NCBI GenBank assembly: GCA_023229795.1
Contig: JALNYP010000080.1
Location: 1 to 14,791, forward strand
Direction: 5' to 3'
Source: Syntrophobacterales bacterium
GTDB lineage: Bacteria; Desulfobacterota; Desulfobaccia; Desulfobaccales; 0-14-0-80-60-11
DNA: 14,791 nucleotides
Translations under genes and position numbers: made by a program
Shown here: piece by piece, positions 1 through 7,666 of the stretch
Numbering within the stretch: position 1 is the first letter of the stretch
Layout: each line of letters starts with the position of its first letter
Notes under the pieces: model-generated
Database searches by the model: none
Seen by the model: only the letters and a program-made list of their open reading frames with translations
What the model was told of the DNA's origin: nothing

Positions 1-1
1 T

Positions 2-340
2 AAAATAATCATCTCCACCGTTATCATCCTCCTGGGCATCGTCTTCATCATCGAAAACCTGGAGATGCTCAAGCATACGCTAAGCATCAAACTCGATCTC
101 TATATCGCCACCTTCCAGAGCCCCGACATCTATCTCTGGGTCATCATCCTGTTTACGTTTTTCCTGGGGGTCTTCACCTCTTCCCTGTATGGCCTTTACG
201 AACTCTATAAGCAGCGCCAGACCATCCGCCAGCTCAGGCACAACCTGGATATTTTGGCCCGGGAATTGAAGCAGGCCAGCGGCACCGCCGAGGCGGCGGC
301 CGCGTCTCCCGCAGCCCAGGTCCCTCCCCGGTCCGAATAA
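2..340 (+). CDS. LapA-domain (DUF1049) membrane protein, 5' end missing
   Basis: The reading frame is already open at the window edge and ends at the TAA at 338-340, so the N-terminus lies outside. The 112 visible residues show a first hydrophobic segment (frame positions 2-50), a short polar stretch around residues 19-40, then a second membrane segment (WVIILFTFFLGVFTSSLYGL) followed by a basic, amphipathic helix (YKQRQTIRQLRHNLDILARE) and an Ala/Pro-rich tail. Two membrane helices plus a cytoplasmic coiled-coil-like helix is the layout of the LapA family, which in E. coli takes part in controlling lipopolysaccharide synthesis at the inner membrane. The gene ends 78 bases before the mutS ATG, in the same direction, so the two may share a transcript. 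The family assignment rests on layout and residue pattern only. Confidence 0.7.
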   Translation, partial: KIIISTVIILLGIVFIIENLEMLKHTLSIKLDLYIATFQSPDIYLWVIILFTFFLGVFTSSLYGLYELYKQRQTIRQLRHNLDILARELKQASGTAEAAAASPAAQVPPRSE

Positions 341-353
341 GCCGGGGCGTCTC

Positions 354-376
354 GTTTCCCGGGAGGGCGGGGAAAC
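354..376 (+). promoter_or_regulatory. Hairpin in the mutS leader
   Basis: A perfect 7-base inverted repeat, GTTTCCC (354-360) and GGGAAAC (370-376), has a purine-rich 9-base loop (GGGAGGGCG). It sits between the LapA-like gene and mutS. No T-run follows, so it does not look like an intrinsic terminator. It could shape translation initiation of mutS, whose possible TTG start is at 386. Function is inference. Confidence 0.35.
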
Positions 377-418
377 TCTCAGGCGTTGCCGCCCTCCTTC
401 GATTCCCCAGTTGGTGTC

Positions 419-2959
419 ATGACCGGCCCGCCGTCCGATAAAATCACCCCCATGTTGCGGCAGTACCTGGAGCTGAAGGACAGGTACGCCGATGCCCTGG
501 TGCTTTTCCAGATCGGGGATTTTTACGAGACCTTCTTCGATGACGCCGAGACCGCGGCCAACGCCCTGAATATCACCCTGACTTCCCGCTCCCGCCAGGG
601 CGAGGACCGCATCCCCCTGGCCGGCTTTCCCATCCATGCCGCGGCCAGCTACATCCCCCGCCTGTTGGAGCAGGGCTTCAAGGTGGTGGTCTGCGACCAG
701 ACCGAGGACCCGGCCCAGGCCAAGGGCCTGGTGCGCCGGGAAGTGACCCGCATCCTCACCCGGGGCACCGTGGTGGACCCCGCGGCCCTGGACGCCCGCA
801 CCGACAACTACCTGGCCGCGGTGGCCTTTAAGGGAACTAAATGGGGCCTGGCTTTCCTGGAGCTGTCCACCGGGGAATTTCGCCTCACCGAGGCCGCCGG
901 CCTCGACGCCCTGGCCGATGAACTGTGGCGGCTGAAGCCCGCCGAGCTGGTGGTGCCGGACAACCTGGACCCGGCCGTGCTGGCCCCGGCCCTGGCGCCG
1001 TTCGACGTGCCGCCCACCCGACGCTCGGTGCCGGCCTACACCTTCGACCCGGACACGGCCCGCCGTGAGGTCGGCCGCGCCCTGGGCACCCTCTTCCTGG
1101 ATGGCTTCGGGCTGGACGGTACCCCCCTGGGAGTGGCCGCGGCCGGGGCCATCCTCCGGTATCTGAAGGATTCCCATACCCCCGATCTGCCCCACCTGGA
1201 CCGCCTGTTGCCTTACCATCGGGACGACTTTCTGGGCCTGGATGAAGCCACCCTGCGCCACCTGGAGATCTTCGAGACCTGGCGCAGCCGGGCCCGCCAG
1301 GGCTCGCTCCTGGAGACCCTGGACGACACCGTCACCCCCATGGGAGCCCGGCGCTTAAGCCAGTGGCTGCGCTACCCCTTGAAAGATCTGGCCGGGATCA
1401 ACGCCCGCCTGGATGCGGTCGAGTTTTATAAAGATGACGGCCTGCTGCGCCAGCGCTGGCGCCAGACCCTCAAAGGCCTGGGTGACCTGGAGCGCCTCAC
1501 TGCCCGGCTGGCCCTCGAGCAGGCCGCCCCCCGGGAAGCGGGGGCCGTCAAAGAGGCCCTGGCCCGGGTGCCCCTCCTGAAAGCCCTGCTGCCCGAAGCC
1601 CTCCCGGCTTTGGTACAAGAGGCCGCGGCCGATCTGGACGGACTCCCCGAACTACAAGACCTCATCGGCCGGGCCCTGGTGGACGACCCGCCCGCCACGC
1701 TCACGGCCGGCGGCATTTTCCGCGACGGCTACGACCCCGAACTGGACGAACTCATTGTCCTCAGCCGGGAAGGCAAGGACTGGATCGCCCGTTTGGAAGC
1801 GACCGAGCGGGCCAAGACCGGCATCAATTCCCTGAAGGTCCGCTATAATAAGGTCTTCGGCTACTACCTGGAGGTCTCCCGGGCCAACCTGCACCTGGTG
1901 CCCGCGGATTATATCCGCAAGCAGACCCTGGTGAACGCCGAGCGCTTCATCACCGCCGATTTGAAGGAATTTGAATCCCGGGTGCTGGGGGCCGAAGAGG
2001 CGCGTCTTAAGCGGGAGACCGAGCTGTTCATCGAGCTGCGCCGGCGTCTGGGGCAGGAAGCCCCCCGCCTTAAGCAGGTGGCCCGGGCTTTGGGAGTTCT
2101 GGACGTGGTCGCGGCCCTGGCCGAGGTGGCCGCACTGCGCCAATATCACCGGCCGAGGATGGTGGCCGAACCGCGGCTTTTGATCCGCCAGGGACGCCAC
2201 CCGGTTATCGAACGGGTCCTGCCCGCCGGCAGTTTTGTCCCCAACGATATCGCCCTAAACGGCGACTCCCAGGTACTTATCGTCACCGGCCCCAACATGA
2301 GCGGCAAGTCCACCATCCTGCGCCAGGTGGCGTTGATCACGCTGCTCGCCCACCTGGGCAGCTTTGTCCCCGCGGCTGAGGCGGTCATCGGGCTCACCGA
2401 CCGCATCTTCACCCGGGTGGGCGCGGTGGATGACATCGGCCGGGGCCAGAGCACCTTCCTGGTCGAGATGCACGAAACCGCCCGCATCCTGCACCAGGCC
2501 ACCCCCCGCAGCCTGGTGATCCTAGATGAGATCGGCCGGGGCACCTCCACCTTCGACGGCCTGGCCCTGGCCTGGGCCGTGGCCGAACACCTCCACGACC
2601 TGGGCGGCGCCGGGGTCAAGACCCTGTTCGCCACCCATTACCAGGAACTCACGGAACTGAGCCGCCTCAAGCCCCGGGTCCAGAACTTCCAGGTGCTGGT
2701 GGCGGAATCCGCCGGCGATATCGTCTTCCTCCACCGGCTGGCGGCCGGGGCCGCGCCCCAAAGTTACGGCATCCAGGTGGCCAAACTGGCCGGCGTGCCT
2801 AAGGAAGTCATCGCCCGGGCCCAGGAGGTCCTGGAAAACCTGGAAGCCGGCAGCCTCGACCCCATGGGCCTGCCCCGCCTGGCCCGCTCCCGCCGCCGCC
2901 CGACCCGGGAGACCCCCCAACCCACCCTGTTCGACCCGCCCCCGAAAGAGCCGCAATAA
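419..2959 (+). CDS. mutS: DNA mismatch repair protein MutS
   Basis: MutS recognises mispaired and looped bases and recruits MutL through an ATP-driven clamp. From the ATG at 419 the protein has 846 residues (E. coli MutS has 853). The mismatch-reading motif is GDFYETFF with Phe35 and Glu37, almost the E. coli positions. The ATPase carries Walker A GPNMSGKST (about 624-632), the DDIGRGQST region, and Walker B ILDE (about 701-704) followed by IGRGTSTFDG. An in-frame TTG at 386 would add 11 residues. I prefer the ATG because it places the Phe-x-Glu motif as in known MutS, although neither start has a strong Shine-Dalgarno site. Near the C-terminus, QPTLF (834-838) fits the consensus of sliding-clamp-binding peptides. 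The gene appears complete and intact, so mismatch repair is probably functional. Confidence 0.97.
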   Translation: MTGPPSDKITPMLRQYLELKDRYADALVLFQIGDFYETFFDDAETAANALNITLTSRSRQGEDRIPLAGFPIHAAASYIPRLLEQGFKVVVCDQTEDPAQAKGLVRREVTRILTRGTVVDPAALDARTDNYLAAVAFKGTKWGLAFLELSTGEFRLTEAAGLDALADELWRLKPAELVVPDNLDPAVLAPALAPFDVPPTRRSVPAYTFDPDTARREVGRALGTLFLDGFGLDGTPLGVAAAGAILRYLKDSHTPDLPHLDRLLPYHRDDFLGLDEATLRHLEIFETWRSRARQGSLLETLDDTVTPMGARRLSQWLRYPLKDLAGINARLDAVEFYKDDGLLRQRWRQTLKGLGDLERLTARLALEQAAPREAGAVKEALARVPLLKALLPEALPALVQEAAADLDGLPELQDLIGRALVDDPPATLTAGGIFRDGYDPELDELIVLSREGKDWIARLEATERAKTGINSLKVRYNKVFGYYLEVSRANLHLVPADYIRKQTLVNAERFITADLKEFESRVLGAEEARLKRETELFIELRRRLGQEAPRLKQVARALGVLDVVAALAEVAALRQYHRPRMVAEPRLLIRQGRHPVIERVLPAGSFVPNDIALNGDSQVLIVTGPNMSGKSTILRQVALITLLAHLGSFVPAAEAVIGLTDRIFTRVGAVDDIGRGQSTFLVEMHETARILHQATPRSLVILDEIGRGTSTFDGLALAWAVAEHLHDLGGAGVKTLFATHYQELTELSRLKPRVQNFQVLVAESAGDIVFLHRLAAGAAPQSYGIQVAKLAGVPKEVIARAQEVLENLEAGSLDPMGLPRLARSRRRPTRETPQPTLFDPPPKEPQ

Positions 2960-2994
2960 ACTAACCGGTCCCTATTTTTTTATCGTATGTGTAG

Positions 2995-3025
2995 GGCGGG
3001 AAAGCGAAGCGCATCCCGCCTTCAG
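2995..3025. repeat. REP-like palindromic repeat, copy 1
   Basis: GGCGGG (2995-3000) and CCCGCC (3015-3020) are the arms of an imperfect palindrome around a GCG-rich centre (AAAGCGAAGCGCAT), followed by TTCAG. It lies 36 bases after the mutS stop. The same 31 bases recur at 3117-3147 with two mismatches. Such GC-rich palindromes between genes are typical of REP-type elements. This one may also act as a transcript-end structure for mutS. Confidence 0.7.
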
Positions 3026-3027
3026 AT

Positions 3028-3047
3028 GTTCCACCGATATGTGGAAC
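3028..3047. repeat. Inverted repeat between the two REP-like copies
   Basis: GTTCCAC (3028-3034) and GTGGAAC (3041-3047) form a perfect 7-base stem with a 6-base loop (CGATAT). It follows copy 1 of the REP-like repeat directly, so the two hairpins may act as one unit. No T-run follows on the plus strand. Confidence 0.45.
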
Positions 3048-3116
3048 GCGGCATTTATACTCTTCTATGGGCGGCAGACGAGAAGGTTTGAAGTCTATGG
3101 ATGGAATAATGCTCAA

Positions 3117-3147
3117 GGCGGGAAAGCGCAGCGCCTCCCGCCTTCAG
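3117..3147. repeat. REP-like palindromic repeat, copy 2
   Basis: This has the same arms GGCGGG (3117-3122) and CCCGCC (3137-3142) and the same TTCAG flank as the copy at 2995-3025. The two internal differences are A to C changes. It lies 12 bases past the stop of the minus-strand lipoprotein gene, so on that strand it sits where a transcript end would be expected. The two copies lie between convergent genes. Confidence 0.7.
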
Positions 3148-3159
3148 TTATATCTTCTC

Positions 3160-3696
3160 CTACATGACCCTCGGGATGGGAGGAGAAGGCCCCTGCTGCT
3201 TGGGTCCGGCTTCCCCCTCTTCCCCCGTCGCTTCAGGAGGCCGGGCGGCTTGGCGATGTTTTACCTTCCTGGGTTTTTTCTTGGCGAATTTTGCCGCTTC
3301 CACGGGGTGCGGGGCAAGATAGCGTGAGCTTACGTAACCTATGGTGCCATCCTTTTTGACCTTGATCTGAGTCCATTTTTCGACCTCCCCCAGCTTTTCC
3401 ACTTCTGCATTTAATTCCAGGGTGGAGGTTTTGGGGCAATCCAGGCCGGGACAGGTCCGTAAACTAAGCCGGTTAATGGTTACATAAAAAGTGGGGCGCA
3501 CCGGCCGGGGGAGCGGCGCCGGCGTCGCCAGTGGCGGCGGTGGTGGGGGTGGCGCTTGATTAACCCGCGGCTGACAGCCCGTGAGGCCAATGGCCAGCCC
3601 CAAAATGCAGATCCAACCGCCGAGGCGCCCCCAGCCGCTGAGGTGGCCGGTGCCGGCGCCGATGGCCGACCCGCTAAATCGCTCCGTACAGGACAT
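3160..3696 (-). CDS. SH3-domain lipoprotein
   Basis: This is a predicted lipoprotein with a bacterial SH3 (SH3b-type) domain, a fold often found in cell-wall-associated proteins. From the ATG at 3696 it has 178 residues. A hydrophobic segment (WICILGLAIG) ends in a lipobox LTGC, giving a lipidated Cys at about residue 41. A run of prolines follows as a linker. The SH3-like part runs from YVTINRLSLRTCPG to IGYVSSRYLAP, with the usual small-residue and Gly-Tyr-Val pattern. The tail is rich in Lys, Pro and Glu. The signal region is long for a lipoprotein. An in-frame TTG at 3723 would lengthen it further, and neither start has a clear ribosome site, so the start is uncertain. It stands alone, convergent with mutS. 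Its ligand cannot be told from sequence. Confidence 0.72.
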   Translation of the reverse strand: MSCTERFSGSAIGAGTGHLSGWGRLGGWICILGLAIGLTGCQPRVNQAPPPPPPPLATPAPLPRPVRPTFYVTINRLSLRTCPGLDCPKTSTLELNAEVEKLGEVEKWTQIKVKKDGTIGYVSSRYLAPHPVEAAKFAKKKPRKVKHRQAARPPEATGEEGEAGPKQQGPSPPIPRVM

Positions 3697-4086
3697 GCCG
3701 CATGATAAAAAAGGGCCGGGCAAGACTCAATAATTGAAATGACCATTGCTCGATGGTCAAAACAATCATTAATCGTTGAGAGGCACAAGGGTGACAGGGC
3801 AGGGGGGGCCGGTTTGCCCGGTTCACTGTCGCGAGACCAGGGAGGCCTACCAGCCTCATTGTTTATCAAAATTATTTCATGAAGAATGGTTCAAGAGTCG
3901 AGGCAGAACTCATGATTCAGGTTTTCAGAAGGAAAAAGTTAGGGAAACCCCCAATTGAAAATGGTCAATTTAAGTATTTTAATATCAAAAAATTTCATTT
4001 AGCTGATCTCGGCTCCCGATGGCCTCAGGACCTGCCCAAATTCAGAAGTTTAAACTTGCCAACCACGTGAACCTATAGGTATTGCC
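3697..4086. other. Intergenic region, divergent promoters expected
   Basis: About 390 bases lie between the minus-strand lipoprotein and the plus-strand gene at 4087. The part from about 3860 to 4000 is clearly more AT-rich than the flanking genes. Open frames of about 60 codons exist but show no recognisable protein pattern or good ribosome site, and I do not call them genes. The stretch probably carries promoters for both neighbours, but I cannot place convincing -35/-10 pairs. Confidence 0.5.
3740..3759. promoter_or_regulatory. Inverted repeat upstream of the lipoprotein gene, possible operator
   Basis: TGACCAT (3740-3746) and ATGGTCA (3753-3759) form a perfect 7-base inverted repeat with a 6-base spacer. 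It lies about 45-65 bases upstream of the lipoprotein ATG, in the divergent intergenic space. The spacing would suit a dimeric regulator, but no such regulator is encoded in the window. Confidence 0.35.
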
Positions 4087-5349
4087 ATGCACGGCAGGAA
4101 AGCAGGACCGCCCCTGGGACTGCCCGACCCAGAGTCTTCACCCCATCCGCGCATCAATGTAGGTTCCGAGGAACTGGATCATATCATCCAGGCCTGCAAA
4201 AACTTGGATGACGTCACCCAGTTGGCCCAATTTGCCTCCTCATACAAGAATGTGGGTTGGTCTCCGGTGGCGTTGGATGATACCGGCGCCCGCCTGCAGG
4301 TCGATTTCGATCAGCCCCAGGCGACCTGGTCAAACCTGCTGATTGATTTAGCCTTGAAAAAGGCCAGGGTATCTTTAGCCATCCGCCTTGAGCCCGACTC
4401 GCGGCTCTTCGTGCTGAGGGTGAATCCTGCTTTCGCCCAGGAATTTCTGGACGGTCTCGGAGATTGGCGGTCCCCCTGTACCGCCAGGGCCGGGAATAGC
4501 TGGGAGAACCATTTCTTGGTCCTGCCCCAAACCTGGCATTTATCTCCTGAGTCCCTCGGCGGCGACCAAAATACTCCCCTGTCAGTCCTGGGGCCGGGGA
4601 GAATGATCCCGGTTCCCCCTTCTCCGGACCCGGCCAGCCGGGAGACCTGGCGCTGGCTCAATCCTCCCTGGCAGCAACCACCCCGGCATCCGTCCTCCGG
4701 ATTATTACTCCTCCTCGAAGAGGTCGGCGCTATTTCCAGGCGGAATCCCACCTTCGACGCGGGTTTGCCCACCTGGGAACACCTTTACCCTAACATCTGT
4801 CGCTCCCAGGAGTTGCTGCACGCCATCATGACCCCGGTAGCCACCCGGGAGCTTTATTACCAAACCATCCTGTATGAGGCGCTGCGGGCCGGTTTTCGAG
4901 ACCTCGGAATTCTTCTGGGTCTGCTCTGGCATGCCCCCCATGGCGCCACCCGGCCAGGCCTTGAGGGCCAGCAGCAACTTACGCAATGGGCCCAGGAGAT
5001 TCAGTGGCTGTTATCGGCCGAGAGCGGGTCCCCCCCGTTGGCTCCGGTGACCGGGACCGCTTCTTTTCCCCTCTGGGAGAAGCCGGCGGGCGCGGCCCCA
5101 GCTGCAAACCCGGAAAATCTCTGGGGTGAATTGGACTTCTTGGCGGGCCTCACCGAAGAATTGGAGAAGCGAGTGGAGGACCTGGAGCGCCAGCAGTTAG
5201 CTGCGGATTCTGAACCCCAATCCGGCTCTGCCCCTCCCCAGCCCGAGCGCGCCTCCACGAGCCTTACCCTCCGGAAAAGCCGGGAAGAGTTGGAGGAATT
5301 GCGCCGCGCTCTGGAGGCCTTTTTGTCGAAAGATCAGGAATCACCATGA
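4087..5349 (+). CDS. Unknown protein with a possible degenerate prim-pol-like domain and coiled-coil C-terminus
   Basis: I do not recognise this 420-residue soluble protein with certainty. Residues about 45-150 follow the layout of the N-terminal bifunctional primase-polymerase domain: LAQFASSYKNVGWSPVAL, then ALKKARVSLAIRLEPDSRLFVLRVNP, then a TARAG stretch before HFLVLP. In active prim-pols the VLDVD-like strand carries metal-binding acids. Here it reads VLRVN, so a related domain would be inactive. The middle (about 225-320) is helix-rich with aromatic residues. The end holds two acidic/basic heptad-like helices (LTEELEKRVEDLERQQ and SREELEELRRALEAF) with a Pro/Ser linker between them. The only start is the ATG at 4087, with a weak ribosome site (TAGG) and a stop at 4051 in frame. 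The sensor gene follows 43 bases later on the same strand. The fold assignment is tentative. Confidence 0.8.
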   Translation: MHGRKAGPPLGLPDPESSPHPRINVGSEELDHIIQACKNLDDVTQLAQFASSYKNVGWSPVALDDTGARLQVDFDQPQATWSNLLIDLALKKARVSLAIRLEPDSRLFVLRVNPAFAQEFLDGLGDWRSPCTARAGNSWENHFLVLPQTWHLSPESLGGDQNTPLSVLGPGRMIPVPPSPDPASRETWRWLNPPWQQPPRHPSSGLLLLLEEVGAISRRNPTFDAGLPTWEHLYPNICRSQELLHAIMTPVATRELYYQTILYEALRAGFRDLGILLGLLWHAPHGATRPGLEGQQQLTQWAQEIQWLLSAESGSPPLAPVTGTASFPLWEKPAGAAPAANPENLWGELDFLAGLTEELEKRVEDLERQQLAADSEPQSGSAPPQPERASTSLTLRKSREELEELRRALEAFLSKDQESP

Positions 5350-5378
5350 ATGCAGCTTCTGCACCAATTTGCTACGCA

Positions 5379-5384
5379 AAGGAG
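5379..5384 (+). promoter_or_regulatory. Shine-Dalgarno site that sets the sensor start
   Basis: AAGGAG ends 8 bases before the ATG at 5393. In-frame TTG (5369) and GTG (5387) codons lie upstream, but the first precedes this site and the second is too close to it, so the ATG is the likely start. Confidence 0.75.
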
Positions 5385-5392
5385 ACGTGACT

Positions 5393-7666
5393 ATGGCGGG
5401 CCTCTCTTTCCAGGACCTTTTCCAGGGCCAGATGGATTACATCCTTTTTTTCAAAGGGCTGGCCTTCATACTGGTATTGGCGGTTACGTGCCTGTTCCGG
5501 GGAGATACTTCCCAGCGCCTCCCCTGGCGTTGGTTCGGCTTGTTCGCCTTAATGCAGGGACTGGCTGCCTGGCTGTCTCTGGTCGCCATGAACTTCGGAG
5601 ACGCCTCCTCTCTCAAAATTATCAGCTACGTCTTGCAGATCATTTCCTGGGTGTTTTTAGCCGAATTTGGCCGATCCGGGATTGGCGGGGTCCAGAACCG
5701 GGATTCGGGGCTGTGGCTCATTGCGCTGCTGCTGATGCTTACCGGCCTGGGCGGCCTGAAAGGCTGGGGCGGCATCGTCCAGGCCAGCCGTTACACCCTG
5801 GGCCTGGCTGGGGGCATGTGGGCCGCTCTGGCTCTGTTCATGGCCGGACGCCGCCTTCCTGCCCGGGAACGGGGCGGCAGTCTCACCGCCGGTATCAGCC
5901 TGGCGCTCTTTTCCCTCACCATCGCCCTGTTCCCGCCGCTCTCCCTGGCTTCCCCGGATTCTCTCTTCAGTCAACCGTCCTTCCAGCGGCTCACCGGCCT
6001 GCCTCTGGATTTCCTCCAGGCCCTGCTGGCCTTTGGGATGGCGGCCGGGAGCTACGGCTTCCTGCCCTGGCGCCAAATGCGGGAAAGTCAGGAGGCCCGG
6101 CGCCGCTCCCGCTCTATTTTTGTCTTGCTGACCACCCTCTCCATCATCCTGGGGCTGGGGAGCGTCTTGACGCTCTACCTGGGCGAATGGGCCCAGAAAA
6201 ACCAGGAAAAGACCAAGGCCGAAGCGCATGAGTATGCCTCCATTGTCGTCAGCCGGCTCAATACCGAGTTCAAGCGCATGGAAGACGGCGTCACGGCCAT
6301 TGCCGAGACCGTCGGTCTGGCCAATACCTTACGATACCCGACCGATGACAACCTGGAAAAAACTAACGCCGTATTGGACCGCTATCGCAGCGCCCTCGAC
6401 GCTTCGGTCTGCTACCTCATGGATAAAAGCGGCAAGACCATCGCCTCCTCGAATCGCCAGGATCCGGATAGTTTTGTGGGCAAAAACTACGGCTTCCGCC
6501 CCTATTTCAAACAGGCCAACGACGGCAACACCGGCCGCTATTTTGCCGTGGGAGTCACGTCCAAGGTGCCCGGGTATTACGTCAGCCGCCCGGTGCGGGC
6601 CCTCCGGGGTAAGGCCGTCGCAGGAGTGGCCGTAGTAAAAGTCTCCCTGAAGAATGTCACCCAGGAACTGCAAGCCGCCGGCCAAAAGGGGAATTCCCTC
6701 ATCTGTCTGGCTGATCCCCGGGGGGTCGTGTTTTTGGGCAGCCGCCCCGAGATGCTTTTGAAAAGCCTGTGGCCGGTGGCTGAAAAGGACCGGGCCGGCC
6801 TGCAAGAGCAATATGGCAAGGAACAGTTTCCTGCCATCTTCCCGGAACAAATCACGGATGGCAGTAAAGTAGTGTATGAGGGCCGCAACTATCTGGCGTC
6901 CTTTGCCGGCACCATCCACGCGGGCTGGTCGGTCTTCTTTTTCCGTCCCGTGGAAATGGTCGGCGCCTACCGCCTGACCGGCATTGCGGTGGCCTGTATC
7001 CTGGCGATCCTGGCCCTGCTCATCCTGGGCAGCAATTTTTACGTTAAGGAACGCGCCTCGGCCACCGCGGGCCGCTTCCGGGCCATGTTCGACGCCGCGC
7101 CGGAAGCCATCGGGGTCATCGATCCGGACACCTTAAAGATCATGGAAGCCAATCAGTCGTTGGTCACTTTATTGCGGCACCCCCAAAAAGACCTGCTCGG
7201 CTTAAATCTGAGCGAGTTGCTCAACCAGGGCTTCGAGGAAACTCAAAAGCAGCTTCGGAAGATCACCCGGGACGAGGGGGCCGCCAAGCTGGAATGGCAG
7301 GTCCGCCAAGGCAACGGTCACTTCTTGGACCTGGAGGTCATCGCGTCCAGGCTTGAGCAGCAAGGCCATGACCAGGTGCTGATCTTTTGCCGGGAAGCGA
7401 AAGCCTTGCCGGCTCCCCCCACCGCCATCTTTCAGGAGAGCGGCCCCTTCCCGCCGGTCCAGGAGCCCCGGGCCCCCAGCCTCCTCGTGGGCAGCAATTT
7501 CAAGGACCCCCATGACGCCATTAAGAACATCTTGCCCCACCTGGGCAAAAACAAACCCGATGGAGATGGCGAGAACCTGGAGAGCGAAGCCGACTTACTG
7601 ATCAAGAGAATCAGGAATGCTTTGAATAAGGCGGAAAAATTGCGCAAAACCTCTGAAAATCTCTAA
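5393..7666 (+). CDS. Multi-pass membrane sensor: eight TM segments, DctB-like Cache domain, PAS domain, no output domain
   Basis: This is a 757-residue membrane receptor. About eight hydrophobic segments lie within residues 15-263. An extracytoplasmic Cache region (about 270-520) follows, then a further TM helix (about 527-547) and one cytoplasmic PAS domain (about 562-668, starting FRAMFDAAPEAIGVID). The core of the Cache domain (about 341-400: YLMDKSGKTIASSN, SFVGKNYGFRPYF, VPGYYVSRPV) strongly resembles the ligand-binding part of DctB-type C4-dicarboxylate sensors, so a small carboxylate ligand is a reasonable guess. After the PAS domain there are only about 90 residues, Pro-rich then a charged helix (LLIKRIRNALNKAEKLRKT). 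I see no histidine kinase, GGDEF, EAL or methyl-accepting region. The frame ends in a clean TAA and no kinase-like sequence follows downstream. It therefore probably signals through a partner, possibly the protein encoded just upstream. Confidence 0.85.
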   Translation: MAGLSFQDLFQGQMDYILFFKGLAFILVLAVTCLFRGDTSQRLPWRWFGLFALMQGLAAWLSLVAMNFGDASSLKIISYVLQIISWVFLAEFGRSGIGGVQNRDSGLWLIALLLMLTGLGGLKGWGGIVQASRYTLGLAGGMWAALALFMAGRRLPARERGGSLTAGISLALFSLTIALFPPLSLASPDSLFSQPSFQRLTGLPLDFLQALLAFGMAAGSYGFLPWRQMRESQEARRRSRSIFVLLTTLSIILGLGSVLTLYLGEWAQKNQEKTKAEAHEYASIVVSRLNTEFKRMEDGVTAIAETVGLANTLRYPTDDNLEKTNAVLDRYRSALDASVCYLMDKSGKTIASSNRQDPDSFVGKNYGFRPYFKQANDGNTGRYFAVGVTSKVPGYYVSRPVRALRGKAVAGVAVVKVSLKNVTQELQAAGQKGNSLICLADPRGVVFLGSRPEMLLKSLWPVAEKDRAGLQEQYGKEQFPAIFPEQITDGSKVVYEGRNYLASFAGTIHAGWSVFFFRPVEMVGAYRLTGIAVACILAILALLILGSNFYVKERASATAGRFRAMFDAAPEAIGVIDPDTLKIMEANQSLVTLLRHPQKDLLGLNLSELLNQGFEETQKQLRKITRDEGAAKLEWQVRQGNGHFLDLEVIASRLEQQGHDQVLIFCREAKALPAPPTAIFQESGPFPPVQEPRAPSLLVGSNFKDPHDAIKNILPHLGKNKPDGDGENLESEADLLIKRIRNALNKAEKLRKTSENL

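Noticed and set aside
80..1261. Long minus-strand open frame (393 codons) opposite the LapA-like gene and mutS
   Set aside because: It is antisense to mutS and has a Gly/Gln-rich composition typical of the reverse of GC-rich codons. It shows no domain pattern.
2970..2996. CCCTA/TAGGG pairing with a T-run just after mutS as a terminator
   Set aside because: The stem is only 5 bases with a loop of about 17, and the T-run lies in the loop and not after the stem.
3067..3327. 86-codon plus-strand frame across the second REP-like repeat
   Set aside because: It covers a palindromic repeat and the antisense of the lipoprotein gene. The composition is not protein-like.
3879..4070. 63-codon plus-strand frame in the AT-rich gap
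   Set aside because: No ribosome site, no recognisable pattern, and it ends in another frame just before the real gene. A real small gene is not fully excluded.
5350..6231. Plus-strand open frame of 293 codons overlapping the sensor start
   Set aside because: It is Pro/Gly/Arg-rich, in another frame from the sensor, and has no ribosome site. The sensor frame shows proper membrane and Cache patterns.
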